Under the pieces are notes generated by a model. The model did no database searches. It worked only from the letters and a program-made list of their open reading frames with translations, and was not told the origin of the DNA. A DNA stretch of 43,666 nt from Runella sp. (lineage in GTDB: Bacteria; Bacteroidota; Bacteroidia; Cytophagales; Spirosomataceae): NCBI RefSeq assembly GCF_027484545.1, contig NZ_JAIXST010000085.1, positions 1 to 43,666 of the forward strand. The letters are read 5' to 3'. Made by a program: the position numbers and the translations under genes. Shown here in pieces: positions 25,231 to 33,132 of the stretch (positions are counted from its first letter, which is position 1; each line of letters begins with the position of its first letter).

Positions 25231-26262
25231 ATGGATAAAGTAGCCATTGTCATTCTGAATTATAACGGGAGAAACTTTCTTGAAAAGTTTCTCCCGTCTG
25301 TTATCAGGTATTCTTCTACCTATACTGTTTATGTAGCGGATAGTGCGTCTAAAGATGATTCAGTCATTTGGATGCAATCTAATTACCCCCAAATACAGCT
25401 CATCCGATTAAGCAACAACCACGGATATGCGGGTGGCTACAACCGTGCTTTGGCTGAAATCAAAGCCGAATACTACGTTTTGCTCAATTCAGACGTAGAA
25501 GTAACTCCCAATTGGTTGAATCCAATGATTAAACTGCTGGATGAGCAGCCTCAAATTGCAGCCTGTCAGCCTAAACTACTGGCATACGACAATAAAACCC
25601 AGTTTGAATACGCCGGTGCCGCAGGAGGATACTTAGATTGGCTGGGTTATGCCCATTGCCGAGGGAGAATTTTCGAGCATTGTGAAACAGACCATGGCCA
25701 ATACGATACCGCTGTACCTGTTTTTTGGGCTTCCGGAGCCTGTTTATTCATACGAGCGGAAGTATTCCATAAAATGGGAGGCTTCGATGAGGACTTTTTT
25801 GCTCACATGGAGGAAATAGACCTTTGCTGGCGTTTGCACATAGGAGGATATCAAGTTTATTGCTGCCCTAAATCTGTCGTTTATCACGTTGGAGGGGGAA
25901 CACTCCCGCCTTCAAATCCTTTTAAGACCTATCTTAATTACCGCAATAGTTTGGCCATGCTTTATAAGAATCTGCCGTCTGGTCAAAGGTGGAAAATTAT
26001 TCTTTTTCGACTTATATTAGATGGTATTTCCTCTTTAAGGTACTTGCCCAAGGGGCAATGGCGTGATATATGGGCTATAGTTAGAGCTCATTTTAAATTT
26101 TATGCCTGGACATTTGGTACACTACCTCAAAAACGAAAAAAAATAACGCAGGAAATTGGCCTCATTAAGGAACAACAATCCCTGCCAATTTCGCCTAAGA
26201 GCATTATTTGGGCTTATTTTGTACAAGGTCATAAAACCTTCGACTCATTCTCAAGAGGTTAA
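25231..26262 (+). CDS. Family 2 glycosyltransferase (rhamnosyltransferase-like)
   Basis: It would transfer a sugar from an activated donor to a surface glycan or glycolipid at the cytoplasmic face of the membrane. The GT-A core is clear: VAIVILNYNGRNFLEKFLPS at residues 3-22, the metal-binding acidic motif in LLNSDVEVTPNWL (about 89-101), and GGFDEDFFAHMEEIDLCWRL near 178-197, with the ED box typical of GT2 rhamnosyltransferases. The C-terminal 120 residues are basic and aromatic and could lie along the membrane. The start is six bases after ybaB, so the two are probably cotranscribed. Donor and acceptor cannot be told from sequence. Confidence 0.9.
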   Translation: MDKVAIVILNYNGRNFLEKFLPSVIRYSSTYTVYVADSASKDDSVIWMQSNYPQIQLIRLSNNHGYAGGYNRALAEIKAEYYVLLNSDVEVTPNWLNPMIKLLDEQPQIAACQPKLLAYDNKTQFEYAGAAGGYLDWLGYAHCRGRIFEHCETDHGQYDTAVPVFWASGACLFIRAEVFHKMGGFDEDFFAHMEEIDLCWRLHIGGYQVYCCPKSVVYHVGGGTLPPSNPFKTYLNYRNSLAMLYKNLPSGQRWKIILFRLILDGISSLRYLPKGQWRDIWAIVRAHFKFYAWTFGTLPQKRKKITQEIGLIKEQQSLPISPKSIIWAYFVQGHKTFDSFSRG

Positions 26263-26312
26263 TCAAAAAAATTACTTGCTTTGGTTTCTGTCAAAAAGCC
26301 GATAAAATCCTT

Positions 26313-26320
26313 TAATTTTG
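26313..26320 (+). promoter_or_regulatory. Probable -7 promoter box of the mreBCD operon
   Basis: TAATTTTG is an exact TAnnTTTG match 40 bases before the mreB ATG. A TTTG lies further upstream but at 29 bases, too far for a standard pair. Confidence 0.45.
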
Positions 26321-26360
26321 CGACCTATAAAACTTTAGTCACTCTGCGAAAGCAAACAAT

Positions 26361-27386
26361 ATGGCATTATTTGATTTTTTAACGAGCGAGATTGCAATTG
26401 ATTTAGGAACAGCCAACACGCTGATCATCCACAAAGACAAAATAGTAGTGGACGAGCCTTCCATCATTGCTTTGGACAAGAATAACGGGAAGGTGTTGGC
26501 GATTGGTCACAAAGCAATGCAAATGCACGAAAAGACCAATGAAAATATAAAGACCATTCGCCCGTTGAAAGACGGTGTAATTGCCGACTTTACTGCAGCT
26601 GAATTAATGATTCGGGGTATGATTAAAATGATTGCCCCCAATAATCGTTTCTTCACTCCTTCTCACCGCATGGTCATTTGCATTCCATCGGGTATTACTG
26701 AAGTAGAAAAACGTGCCGTAAAAGATTCGGCCGAACATGCCGGTGCGAAAGAGGTATATATGGTACACGAGCCCATTGCAGCCTCTATCGGTATCGGGAT
26801 TGATATTACACAGCCTAATGGAACAATGATTGTAGACATCGGAGGGGGAACCACCGAAATCGCCGTTATTGCACTGTCAGGAATTGTTTGCGAGCAATCT
26901 ATACGTATTGCAGGTGATGTATTCACCAAAGATATAGTGGATTATATGCGCCGTGAGCACAATTTACTCATCGGTGAGCGTTCTGCTGAGCAAATCAAAA
27001 TTGAAGTAGGTTCTGCTTTGCCAGAATTGGATAATCCGCCAGCAGATTTTGAAATACGCGGTCGTGACTTAATGACAGGTATTCCGAAAGAAATCAAAGT
27101 GACCTACAGTGAGATTGCCTACGCTTTGGATAAATCAATCTCTAAAATTGAAGAAGCGGTAATGAAAGCCCTTGAAATTTCTCCTCCAGAACTTTCGGCT
27201 GATATTTATACCAACGGTATCCACCTCACAGGTGGAGGAGCTCTTTTACATGGTTTGGATAAGCGACTTGCTACCAAGACCAAACTGCCCATTCACGTAG
27301 CTGACGACCCGCTCAAAGCAGTGGTGAAAGGCACGGGCGAAATCTTGAAAAATCTGGAATTGTATAAGTCAGTATTAATTCAGTAA
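26361..27386 (+). CDS. mreB: Rod-shape-determining protein MreB
   Basis: This actin-like ATPase polymerises under the inner membrane and organises lateral wall growth. The 341 residues are full length. Actin-fold nucleotide motifs are intact: phosphate 1 loop IAIDLGTANTLI near 11-22, phosphate 2 MIVDIGGGTTEIAVI near 156-170, adenosine motif LTGGGALLHGLDKRL near 290-304. The short hydrophobic N-terminus (MALFDFLTS) is the usual membrane-binding region. It starts the mreB-mreC-mreD unit, separated from mreC by an 83-base gap that holds an inverted heptamer element. Confidence 0.97.
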   Translation: MALFDFLTSEIAIDLGTANTLIIHKDKIVVDEPSIIALDKNNGKVLAIGHKAMQMHEKTNENIKTIRPLKDGVIADFTAAELMIRGMIKMIAPNNRFFTPSHRMVICIPSGITEVEKRAVKDSAEHAGAKEVYMVHEPIAASIGIGIDITQPNGTMIVDIGGGTTEIAVIALSGIVCEQSIRIAGDVFTKDIVDYMRREHNLLIGERSAEQIKIEVGSALPELDNPPADFEIRGRDLMTGIPKEIKVTYSEIAYALDKSISKIEEAVMKALEISPPELSADIYTNGIHLTGGGALLHGLDKRLATKTKLPIHVADDPLKAVVKGTGEILKNLELYKSVLIQ

Positions 27387-27388
27387 AA

Positions 27389-27460
27389 AAGTACAAAGTA
27401 TTAAGTATTGGGTATTGAGAATAATAACCGAAAATACTCAATACTCATAACTATATACTT
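27389..27460. repeat. Inverted heptamer element: 4 heptamers, 16-base spacer, 4 heptamers reversed
   Basis: The left side at 27389-27416 reads AAGTACA, AAGTATT, AAGTATT, GGGTATT. The right side at 27433-27460 reads AATACTC, AATACTC, ATAACTA, TATACTT, which is the same word family in reverse complement. Both sides are 28 bases in strict seven-base phase. It occupies most of the mreB-mreC gap and would fold into a long imperfect hairpin in the operon mRNA. Confidence 0.7.
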
Positions 27461-27469
27461 GCTACTAAA

Positions 27470-28318
27470 ATGCTCCAACTCTTTGAGTTTATTGGCCGTA
27501 ATCGAAATTTTATCCTCTTTGGATTATTAGAGGTGTTTAGTTTTTGGTTGCTTGTCAATAACAATAATTACTGGAGTGTTGAGTACTTCAATACTGCTAA
27601 TAGCCTTAATGCCAAGTCGTTAGAAATCTCTAATTCGGTTCGAGAGTATATCAACCTGCGTGATGTAAATACTTCTTTAGCGGAAGAGAACAGGCGTTTA
27701 AACGAGCTCATTACTACCTTACAGCAACAAAAACCTTCCAATGCACCTGCCGGTTATCAGCCTGACTCTGCTTTTGCAACGCGTTACAAATTTGTAACTA
27801 TTGCCAAGGTAATTGATAACAGTACGCATCGTGCCGACAACTACTTAACGATAGACAAAGGCTATGCTGATGGAGTCAAAGAAGGAATGGGAGTTATTTC
27901 ATCCACTGGGGTGGTAGGAAAAGTAAAAATCTGCAAAGAAAATTTTTCGGTCATTACATCCATTTTGCACTCTCAGTTTATGGTTTCCACCAAACTGTTG
28001 CGAAGTGGGGAAATGGGTACCGCAAAGTGGGAAAACAGCAACATCCCTTCCATTATTCAATTAAAAGATGTTTCCCGTTACAAAACAATAGTAAAAGGAG
28101 ACACCGCTGTCACTTCTGACCAAAATGCTGTATTCCCGCCAGGCATCACAGTGGGTCGAGTAAAAACGTTCAAGGTGGCGGCCGATCAGGCTTTTTTTGA
28201 AATTGACCTCGAACTTGCTACCGACTTTTCTAAAATTTCATATGTGTATTTGGTAGAAAATAAACTATTAAATCAACAACAGTCTCTTCAGGAAAGCCTC
28301 CTAAATAAACCTAAATGA
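27470..28318 (+). CDS. mreC: Rod-shape-determining protein MreC
   Basis: MreC is a periplasmic scaffold, anchored in the inner membrane, that links MreB to the wall synthases. The 282-residue product has a single transmembrane helix near residues 12-30 (FILFGLLEVFSFWLLV), a predicted coiled coil at about 50-85 (NSVREYINLRDVNTSLAEENRRLNELI region) and the two beta-barrel domains with the family pattern (NYLTIDKGYADGVKEGMGVISSTGVVGKV at about 119-147). It overlaps mreD by four bases (ATGA). Confidence 0.94.
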   Translation: MLQLFEFIGRNRNFILFGLLEVFSFWLLVNNNNYWSVEYFNTANSLNAKSLEISNSVREYINLRDVNTSLAEENRRLNELITTLQQQKPSNAPAGYQPDSAFATRYKFVTIAKVIDNSTHRADNYLTIDKGYADGVKEGMGVISSTGVVGKVKICKENFSVITSILHSQFMVSTKLLRSGEMGTAKWENSNIPSIIQLKDVSRYKTIVKGDTAVTSDQNAVFPPGITVGRVKTFKVAADQAFFEIDLELATDFSKISYVYLVENKLLNQQQSLQESLLNKPK

Positions 28319-28818
28319 ACCCAAACGACATCGCACGTAGTGTATTGAGATGGTTGATTTATGTACTGCTTCATCTATTTGTAGCACGTCATTTGGTGTT
28401 ATTTAACTATTCATTTTGTTTCATCTACGTAGGAGCCATTTTGTTTTTACCCGTCGAAATCAATCTTACTGCCTTACTATTCATTGGATTTGTAACAGGT
28501 GTTACCATTGATTCGTTCGATAATACACTTGGCTTACACGCCGTGGCTACTGTTCTGATTGCTTATCTGCGTCCAATTATTATCCGGTATCAATTAGGGC
28601 AAAAATTAACCGAAGGGCGACTTCAACTCTCTATTAGGGAATTAGGGCTTCCTGCTTTTTTATCGTATGTCATTTTGTTAATTTCGATTCACCACATTGT
28701 TTTATTTTTAGTAGAAGCAGGCAGTATTAGTTTGCTGCCTTATACTTTCCTTAAAATCATGTGTAGTGTATTATTTACGACAGTGAGCGTGTTGTTGGCC
28801 CAACTTCTTTCTCGCTAA
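28315..28818 (+). CDS. mreD: Rod-shape-determining protein MreD-like membrane protein
   Basis: The 167-residue product is very hydrophobic, with about five transmembrane helices, which matches MreD in length and topology. Sequence conservation in this family is low, so the call leans on position: it directly follows mreC with a four-base overlap. MreD is a membrane partner of MreC in lateral wall growth. In many Bacteroidota the next genes are mrdA (PBP2) and rodA; here they are absent and the operon ends. Confidence 0.85.
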   Translation: MNPNDIARSVLRWLIYVLLHLFVARHLVLFNYSFCFIYVGAILFLPVEINLTALLFIGFVTGVTIDSFDNTLGLHAVATVLIAYLRPIIIRYQLGQKLTEGRLQLSIRELGLPAFLSYVILLISIHHIVLFLVEAGSISLLPYTFLKIMCSVLFTTVSVLLAQLLSR

Positions 28819-28858
28819 TTCAAAAACATCCTCAGTCAAATCATTTTTATTCCTGCCA

Positions 28859-28885
28859 TTTTGTCCATAATTTAGTTGGACAAAA
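28859..28885. promoter_or_regulatory. Dyad symmetry after mreD, function unclear
   Basis: TTTTGTCCA at 28859-28867 is inverted as TGGACAAAA at 28877-28885, a perfect 9 bp stem over a nine-base loop. No T run follows, so it is a poor intrinsic terminator. It could be an operator or the base of an mRNA structure in the 233-base gap before the sigma factor gene. Confidence 0.35.
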
Positions 28886-29014
28886 CCATTGGAATAATTT
28901 TTGCCGTATATTAACAAAAACCAAAGTGGGAAAGTTTATCTACAACTAATCCTTTAAAAATAACCTTTCATGAGGTCTTTTTGTTGATTGGTTGAAGAAG
29001 AGTTGCGGGGAAGG

Positions 29015-29043
29015 TTGGTGGTTTGTTAAAATTCGTAAATTTA
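29015..29043 (+). promoter_or_regulatory. Possible promoter of the sigma factor gene
   Basis: TTG at 29015-29017 and TAAATTTA at 29036-29043 are 18 bases apart; the second box differs from TAnnTTTG only in its last base. It lies immediately before the ATG codons at 29052 and 29064, so a transcript from here would have almost no leader. This disfavours a longer protein starting at the TTG at 28992. Confidence 0.35.
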
Positions 29044-29051
29044 CGGCAGCC

Positions 29052-29681
29052 ATGTCAGTCATTATGTCAGAAGAAATCGAAGAAATACCGTTAGCCGCCT
29101 CCGAAACGTCTTATAACGACATCGAGAGAAACGACATTTTTAATCGCGAGTTTATGCCTCACATAAACTCTATGTATAACTTTGCCTTTAGGCTCACCAT
29201 GGACGAGGATGATGCCAATGACCTCGTTCAAGATACCTACCTGAAAGCCTTTCGTTTTATTTCTTCATTTGAACGGGGAACTAATGCCAAAGCGTGGTTG
29301 TTCAGAATCCTGAAAAACAGTTTCATTAATGATTATCGTAAGCGAAGTAAAGAGCCTTCAAAAGTAGATTACCAGGAAGTAGAAACAACCTACAACTCGG
29401 AAGAAGCTGCTGAAGTAGATCATACAACTGACTTACGCGTCGAGACTGTTCAAGACATGATTGGTGATGAAGTAGCGACAGCGCTCAACTCATTGCCGGT
29501 TGATTTTCGAACTGTAATCATCCTTTGCGACATCGAAGGATTTACTTACGAAGAAATGGCTAAGATTCTGGATATTCCGATTGGTACAGTACGGTCCCGT
29601 TTACACCGCGCCCGGAATCTCCTCAAAGACAAGCTCAGAGCGTATGCCTCTTCCATGGGCTACGATACTAATGAAGATTAA
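29052..29681 (+). CDS. RNA polymerase ECF-type sigma factor
   Basis: The 209-residue product has the two-domain layout of extracytoplasmic-function sigma factors: region 2 at about 35-105 (NFAFRLTMDEDDANDLVQDTYLKAF, then AKAWLFRILKNSFINDYRK, which melts the -10 region) and region 4 at about 140-195 (ALNSLPVDFRTVIILCDIEGFTYEEMAKIL, then IPIGTVRSRLHRARNLLK, the helix-turn-helix for the -35 region). An acidic linker joins them. A start at ATG 29064 is equally possible. The next gene, 142 bases on, encodes a small Cys/His-rich protein that fits an anti-sigma factor, so the pair probably forms a regulatory switch. Confidence 0.92.
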   Translation: MSVIMSEEIEEIPLAASETSYNDIERNDIFNREFMPHINSMYNFAFRLTMDEDDANDLVQDTYLKAFRFISSFERGTNAKAWLFRILKNSFINDYRKRSKEPSKVDYQEVETTYNSEEAAEVDHTTDLRVETVQDMIGDEVATALNSLPVDFRTVIILCDIEGFTYEEMAKILDIPIGTVRSRLHRARNLLKDKLRAYASSMGYDTNED

Positions 29682-29823
29682 AAGTAAAAGGGACATAGTA
29701 GGTATGCTCCATTTCAAAAAAATGAAAGCAGAATCTACTTTGTGAACTTTTTTAATCTCAAAATCCTTTTGATTACAAATAGAAGAAAACAGAAAGATTC
29801 AAAGAAAAAATTGAACCTTTACA

Positions 29824-30117
29824 ATGGTATTGGATATGCATTCGTCAGCCCCCGCCAGCGAGAACACTAAGTATCAGAAAGAATACTGCGAGCAGCATGC
29901 AGCATGTCTGAAAAAAATTCAGGCGGTTTTGGACGGAGAAGCCTCCGAAGAAGAAAAGGCACATTTTAGAGATAACATAGACCACTGTATGCACTGTATT
30001 AAGATGTATCATCTTGAAAAGTGCGTGAAAGAAACCTTACAGGCCAAGGTTGACAAACGTATTTGTCCCGATAATCTCGTCGCTACTATCAAAGCAAAAC
30101 TCAACCTGATTTTCTAA
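29824..30117 (+). CDS. Probable zinc-binding anti-sigma factor
   Basis: The 97-residue product is soluble and Cys/His-rich: CEQHAAC near residues 22-28, then FRDNIDHCMHCIKMYHLEKC at about 53-72, and a last Cys near 83. The arrangement is close to the ZAS anti-sigma motif (His-x3-Cys-x2-Cys), with the CMHC pair present, but the residue four before the first Cys is Asn, and a His sits directly next to it. There is no membrane helix, so it would be a cytoplasmic regulator that binds the adjacent sigma factor and may respond to redox or zinc. It ends three bases before the gmk start. Confidence 0.7.
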   Translation: MVLDMHSSAPASENTKYQKEYCEQHAACLKKIQAVLDGEASEEEKAHFRDNIDHCMHCIKMYHLEKCVKETLQAKVDKRICPDNLVATIKAKLNLIF

Positions 30118-30120
30118 ATC

Positions 30121-30687
30121 TTGGAAGGCAAACTCATCATCTTCTCTGCACCGTCCGGTTCCGGTAAGACTACAATCGTAAGACACTTACTTGCTAAGTA
30201 CAACAACTTAGGTTTTTCAATTTCCGCCTGCACCCGCGACCGCCGAGGTCGGAATGAGGTACAGGGAAAGGATTATTACTTTCTTACACCCGAAGAATTC
30301 AAAAAAAGTATTGACAACGATGAGTTTGTGGAATGGGAAGAAGTATATCCGGGTGGCTATTATGGCACACTGAAATCTGAAATTGAGCGATTGTGGGCCG
30401 AAGGAAAACACGTGTTGTTTGATGTAGATGTAAAGGGAGGCCTTAAACTCAAAGAATACTTCAAAGAACGCGCACTTTCCATCTTTGTAAAAGCCCCCAG
30501 TGAAGAAGCCATCAAAGAGCGCCTTATGGCACGCGGCACTGAAACCGAAGACAGCCTTTCCAAACGACTTTTCAAGGTTAAATTCGAAATGTCTTTCCAA
30601 GATCGCTTTGACGTAATTTTGCTCAATGACAATTTGGAAACAGCACTGATCAAAGCAGAAGAGTTGGTTGAAAATTTTACTCGATAA
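30121..30687 (+). CDS. gmk: Guanylate kinase
   Basis: It phosphorylates GMP to GDP with ATP, an essential nucleotide step, in the cytoplasm. The 188 residues match the family. The P-loop is [10 protein letters not shown] near residues 9-18. The GMP-binding part has [23 protein letters not shown] (about 34-56) and [19 protein letters not shown] (about 71-89), and [13 protein letters not shown] follows at about 100-112. The start is a TTG at 30121; no ATG is available before the P-loop, and the family usually begins with exactly [14 protein letters not shown]. It lies three bases after the anti-sigma gene and is probably cotranscribed with it. Confidence 0.95.
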   Translation: MEGKLIIFSAPSGSGKTTIVRHLLAKYNNLGFSISACTRDRRGRNEVQGKDYYFLTPEEFKKSIDNDEFVEWEEVYPGGYYGTLKSEIERLWAEGKHVLFDVDVKGGLKLKEYFKERALSIFVKAPSEEAIKERLMARGTETEDSLSKRLFKVKFEMSFQDRFDVILLNDNLETALIKAEELVENFTR

Positions 30688-30756
30688 CTTCTACCTTCGC
30701 TGTAAAAATTGATTTCCCTCCTTTTTTACCACTTCACCGTAATGGGACTGCCAAGG

Positions 30757-30764
30757 TAACTTTG
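30757..30764 (+). promoter_or_regulatory. Probable -7 promoter box of the radical SAM gene
   Basis: TAACTTTG is an exact TAnnTTTG match 41 bases before the ATG at 30806. A second near-match, TACCTTCG, lies at 30779-30786. The first is the stronger candidate. Confidence 0.4.
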
Positions 30765-30805
30765 TTGTACACATTTCTTACCTTCGTTGTCATTTACCAT
30801 GCTGT

Positions 30806-33016
30806 ATGATTTTCCAAAGTAAACTTTTACTGCTTACACCTCCGTTTACCCAATTGAATACGCCCTACCCTGCCACGGCGTATATCAAGGGGTTTCTGAA
30901 TACGCTCGGTGTATCTTCTCAGCAGGCAGATTTGGGAATCGAAGTCATTTTAGCCCTCTTTTCCCCCCAAGGTCTTACCCGACTTTTTGAAACCCTTGAC
31001 CAAGCCGAACACGATATTGAGTTATCTGACAATGCGTATCGCATCTATCTGCTTCGCGACGAATACATAACCACGATTGAACCGGTCATTCTTTTTTTAC
31101 AGAACAAAAATCCCACTCTTGCGCACAGCATTTGCGACCGTACTTATTTGCCGGAAGCAACTCGTTTTAAAGAAGTCGAAGATTTGGAATGGGCATTTGG
31201 AGCAATGGGCACGCAGGACAAAGCCCGTCATCTTGCTACTCTATATTTGGAAGATTTAGGGGATTTTATTCAGGAAGCCATTGATCCTCATTTTGGTTTT
31301 AGCCGCTATGCAGAGCGATTGGGACGTACTGCTACGTATTTTGATGAACTCCATGCGTCACTTCAAGCTACTGATACGCTGATTACGAAGTTATTGATTG
31401 AGCTATTGGAACAACGAATTAAGGCCTTTCAGCCTACTATGGTTTGTTTGACCATTCCATTCCCAGGAAATCTTTTTGGGGCGTTCAAATGCGGGCAATA
31501 CCTTAAACAGCACTACCCCGACATCAAGGTGGTCATGGGAGGAGGATTTTGTAATACCGAACTTCGCTCTTTATCTGACCCGAGAGTTTTTGACTATGTT
31601 GATTTTATATGTTTAGATGATGGTGAAGCACCCTTACGTTCATTGCTGGAATATTTAGAGCAAAAAAGACCGCTCGAAAAGCTGAAGCGCATTTTTTCAC
31701 GCATTGACGACCAAGTGGTTTATCATAACGGAGCTTCTGAAAAAGACGTTGCACAGCGCGAAACTGGTACACCGGATTATACCGACCTGATGCTGATGGA
31801 TTATCTGTCGGTCATTGAAATTGTGAATCCGATGCACCGTTTGTGGAGTGACGGGCGTTGGAATAAGTTAACCTTGGCGCATGGCTGTTATTGGGGAAAA
31901 TGCTCTTTCTGCGACATTTCGCTTGATTACATCAAAAATTACGAGCCGCTTACTGCTTCTCTCATTTGCGATCGCATCGAAGAAATTATCAAAAAGACGA
32001 AGCAAAACGGTTTTCATTTTGTAGATGAAGCCGCTCCCCCTGCCCTATTACGCGATTTGGCTATTGAAATCATCCGCCGAAAGTTGACGGTAGTTTGGTG
32101 GACCAACATTCGTTTTGAGAAAAACTTCACCCACGACTTATCCATTCTTCTTAAAGCCTCGGGTTGTATTGCCATGTCAGGCGGATTGGAAGTGGCCTCT
32201 GACCGATTGCTTTCAAAAATGCAAAAAGGCGTGACTGTAGGACAGGTAGCTCGTGTTGCGGATGGATTTACTCAGGCGGGTATTATGGTACACGCGTATC
32301 TGATGTACGGCTTTCCAACTCAAACTACGCAGGAAACGATTGATTCGCTCGAAATGGTGCGGCAACTGTTTGAAAATGGCGTGTTGCAATCGGGTTTTTG
32401 GCATCGCTTTGCAATGACTTCGCATAGCCCCGTGGGACTCGCACCGGAAGCCTTTGACGTACAACGGATTGGTCCTGATTTTGGTGGTTTCGCAGATAAT
32501 GATCTTTACCACGACGACCCAACAGGAGCTAATCACGATCTTTTCAGCGAAGGTTTGCGAAAATCTTTATTCAATTATATGCACGGGGTCGGCTTTGAAC
32601 TGCCGCTTGCGAAGTGGTTTGATTCCAAAGTACCCCTTACGACGATTCCGCCTACTTATATTCAACGGCAAATCGCTCATCAAGAAGATACGATTCGCAA
32701 AAACGCTTTTGTGATTTGGCTCGGTAATCTGCCTTCCTTAGACTATTTTGAAGTAAAACAAGGCAAAAAAACGGTGCAAATGAGTGGGCTTCATTTTTAC
32801 CATAAAAAGCACGATTTTGTACTTAAATTGCTTGCATCGACCGGTGAATTTTGGATGGATATTTTTCCAAAAATAGCGGTGGCTAATTTTGAACGCCCTT
32901 TCTCCTATCAACAATTACAAACTGCTTTTGAGGCCGCTCAACTTGGAAATTTTGATGCTTTTTGCAAAACCAGTTCCTGGAGACAGCTACGGGAGAATGG
33001 TTTATTGATTTTATAA
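30806..33016 (+). CDS. B12-binding-type radical SAM protein of unknown function
   Basis: The 736-residue product has an N-terminal Rossmann-like region of the cobalamin-binding type (VCLTIPFPGNLFGAFKCGQYLK and VVMGGGFCNTE, about 213-253) but without the DxHxxG cobalamin-ligand motif that I can see. The radical SAM barrel follows, with the iron-sulfur cluster motif at Cys361, Cys366 and Cys369 (HGCYWGKCSFCD). This is a CX4CX2C spacing, not the classic CX3CX2C. GLEVASDRLLSKMQKG and AYLMYGFPTQTTQE are normal SAM-barrel elements. The C-terminal 150 residues have no recognised domain. The family resembles PQQ- or hopanoid-type B12 radical SAM methylases, but the substrate is unknown. It is a single gene with its own promoter. 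Confidence 0.85.
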   Translation: MIFQSKLLLLTPPFTQLNTPYPATAYIKGFLNTLGVSSQQADLGIEVILALFSPQGLTRLFETLDQAEHDIELSDNAYRIYLLRDEYITTIEPVILFLQNKNPTLAHSICDRTYLPEATRFKEVEDLEWAFGAMGTQDKARHLATLYLEDLGDFIQEAIDPHFGFSRYAERLGRTATYFDELHASLQATDTLITKLLIELLEQRIKAFQPTMVCLTIPFPGNLFGAFKCGQYLKQHYPDIKVVMGGGFCNTELRSLSDPRVFDYVDFICLDDGEAPLRSLLEYLEQKRPLEKLKRIFSRIDDQVVYHNGASEKDVAQRETGTPDYTDLMLMDYLSVIEIVNPMHRLWSDGRWNKLTLAHGCYWGKCSFCDISLDYIKNYEPLTASLICDRIEEIIKKTKQNGFHFVDEAAPPALLRDLAIEIIRRKLTVVWWTNIRFEKNFTHDLSILLKASGCIAMSGGLEVASDRLLSKMQKGVTVGQVARVADGFTQAGIMVHAYLMYGFPTQTTQETIDSLEMVRQLFENGVLQSGFWHRFAMTSHSPVGLAPEAFDVQRIGPDFGGFADNDLYHDDPTGANHDLFSEGLRKSLFNYMHGVGFELPLAKWFDSKVPLTTIPPTYIQRQIAHQEDTIRKNAFVIWLGNLPSLDYFEVKQGKKTVQMSGLHFYHKKHDFVLKLLASTGEFWMDIFPKIAVANFERPFSYQQLQTAFEAAQLGNFDAFCKTSSWRQLRENGLLIL

Positions 33017-33024
33017 TGCTGACA

Positions 33025-33122
33025 AAATAGAACACTGATTTTTAAGATTGTTATGATTTTCACTGTAATCATAATACATCATAAAAATCATCGCAGCGGC
33101 GTACCGTATAAAATCAGCATTC
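33025..33122. repeat. Nested inverted-repeat element (AAATAGAACACYGAT family)
   Basis: The outer arms are GAACACTGATTTT at 33030-33042 and AAAATCAGCATTC at 33110-33122 (11 of 13 complementary). The inner arms are ATGATTTT at 33053-33060 and AAAATCAT at 33084-33091. The right half also contains the GC-rich motif at 33090-33107. It lies between the ends of the convergent radical SAM and transporter genes, where it can act as a terminator. Confidence 0.65.
33090..33107 (-). repeat. GC-rich 18-mer, copy 1 (ACGGTNCGCCGYTGCGAT)
   Basis: On the minus strand it reads ACGGTACGCCGCTGCGAT. It matches the copy at 41746 at 16 of 18 positions. Confidence 0.55.
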
Positions 33123-33132
33123 CATCCTTCTT

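Noticed and set aside
27389-27460. CRISPR array
   Set aside because: The units are seven bases long with no spacers and no cas genes are in the window.
28992-29051. Twenty extra N-terminal codons of the sigma factor from a TTG start
   Set aside because: A probable promoter (29015-29043) lies inside this stretch and the residues (KKSCGEGWW) do not look like the family N-terminus.
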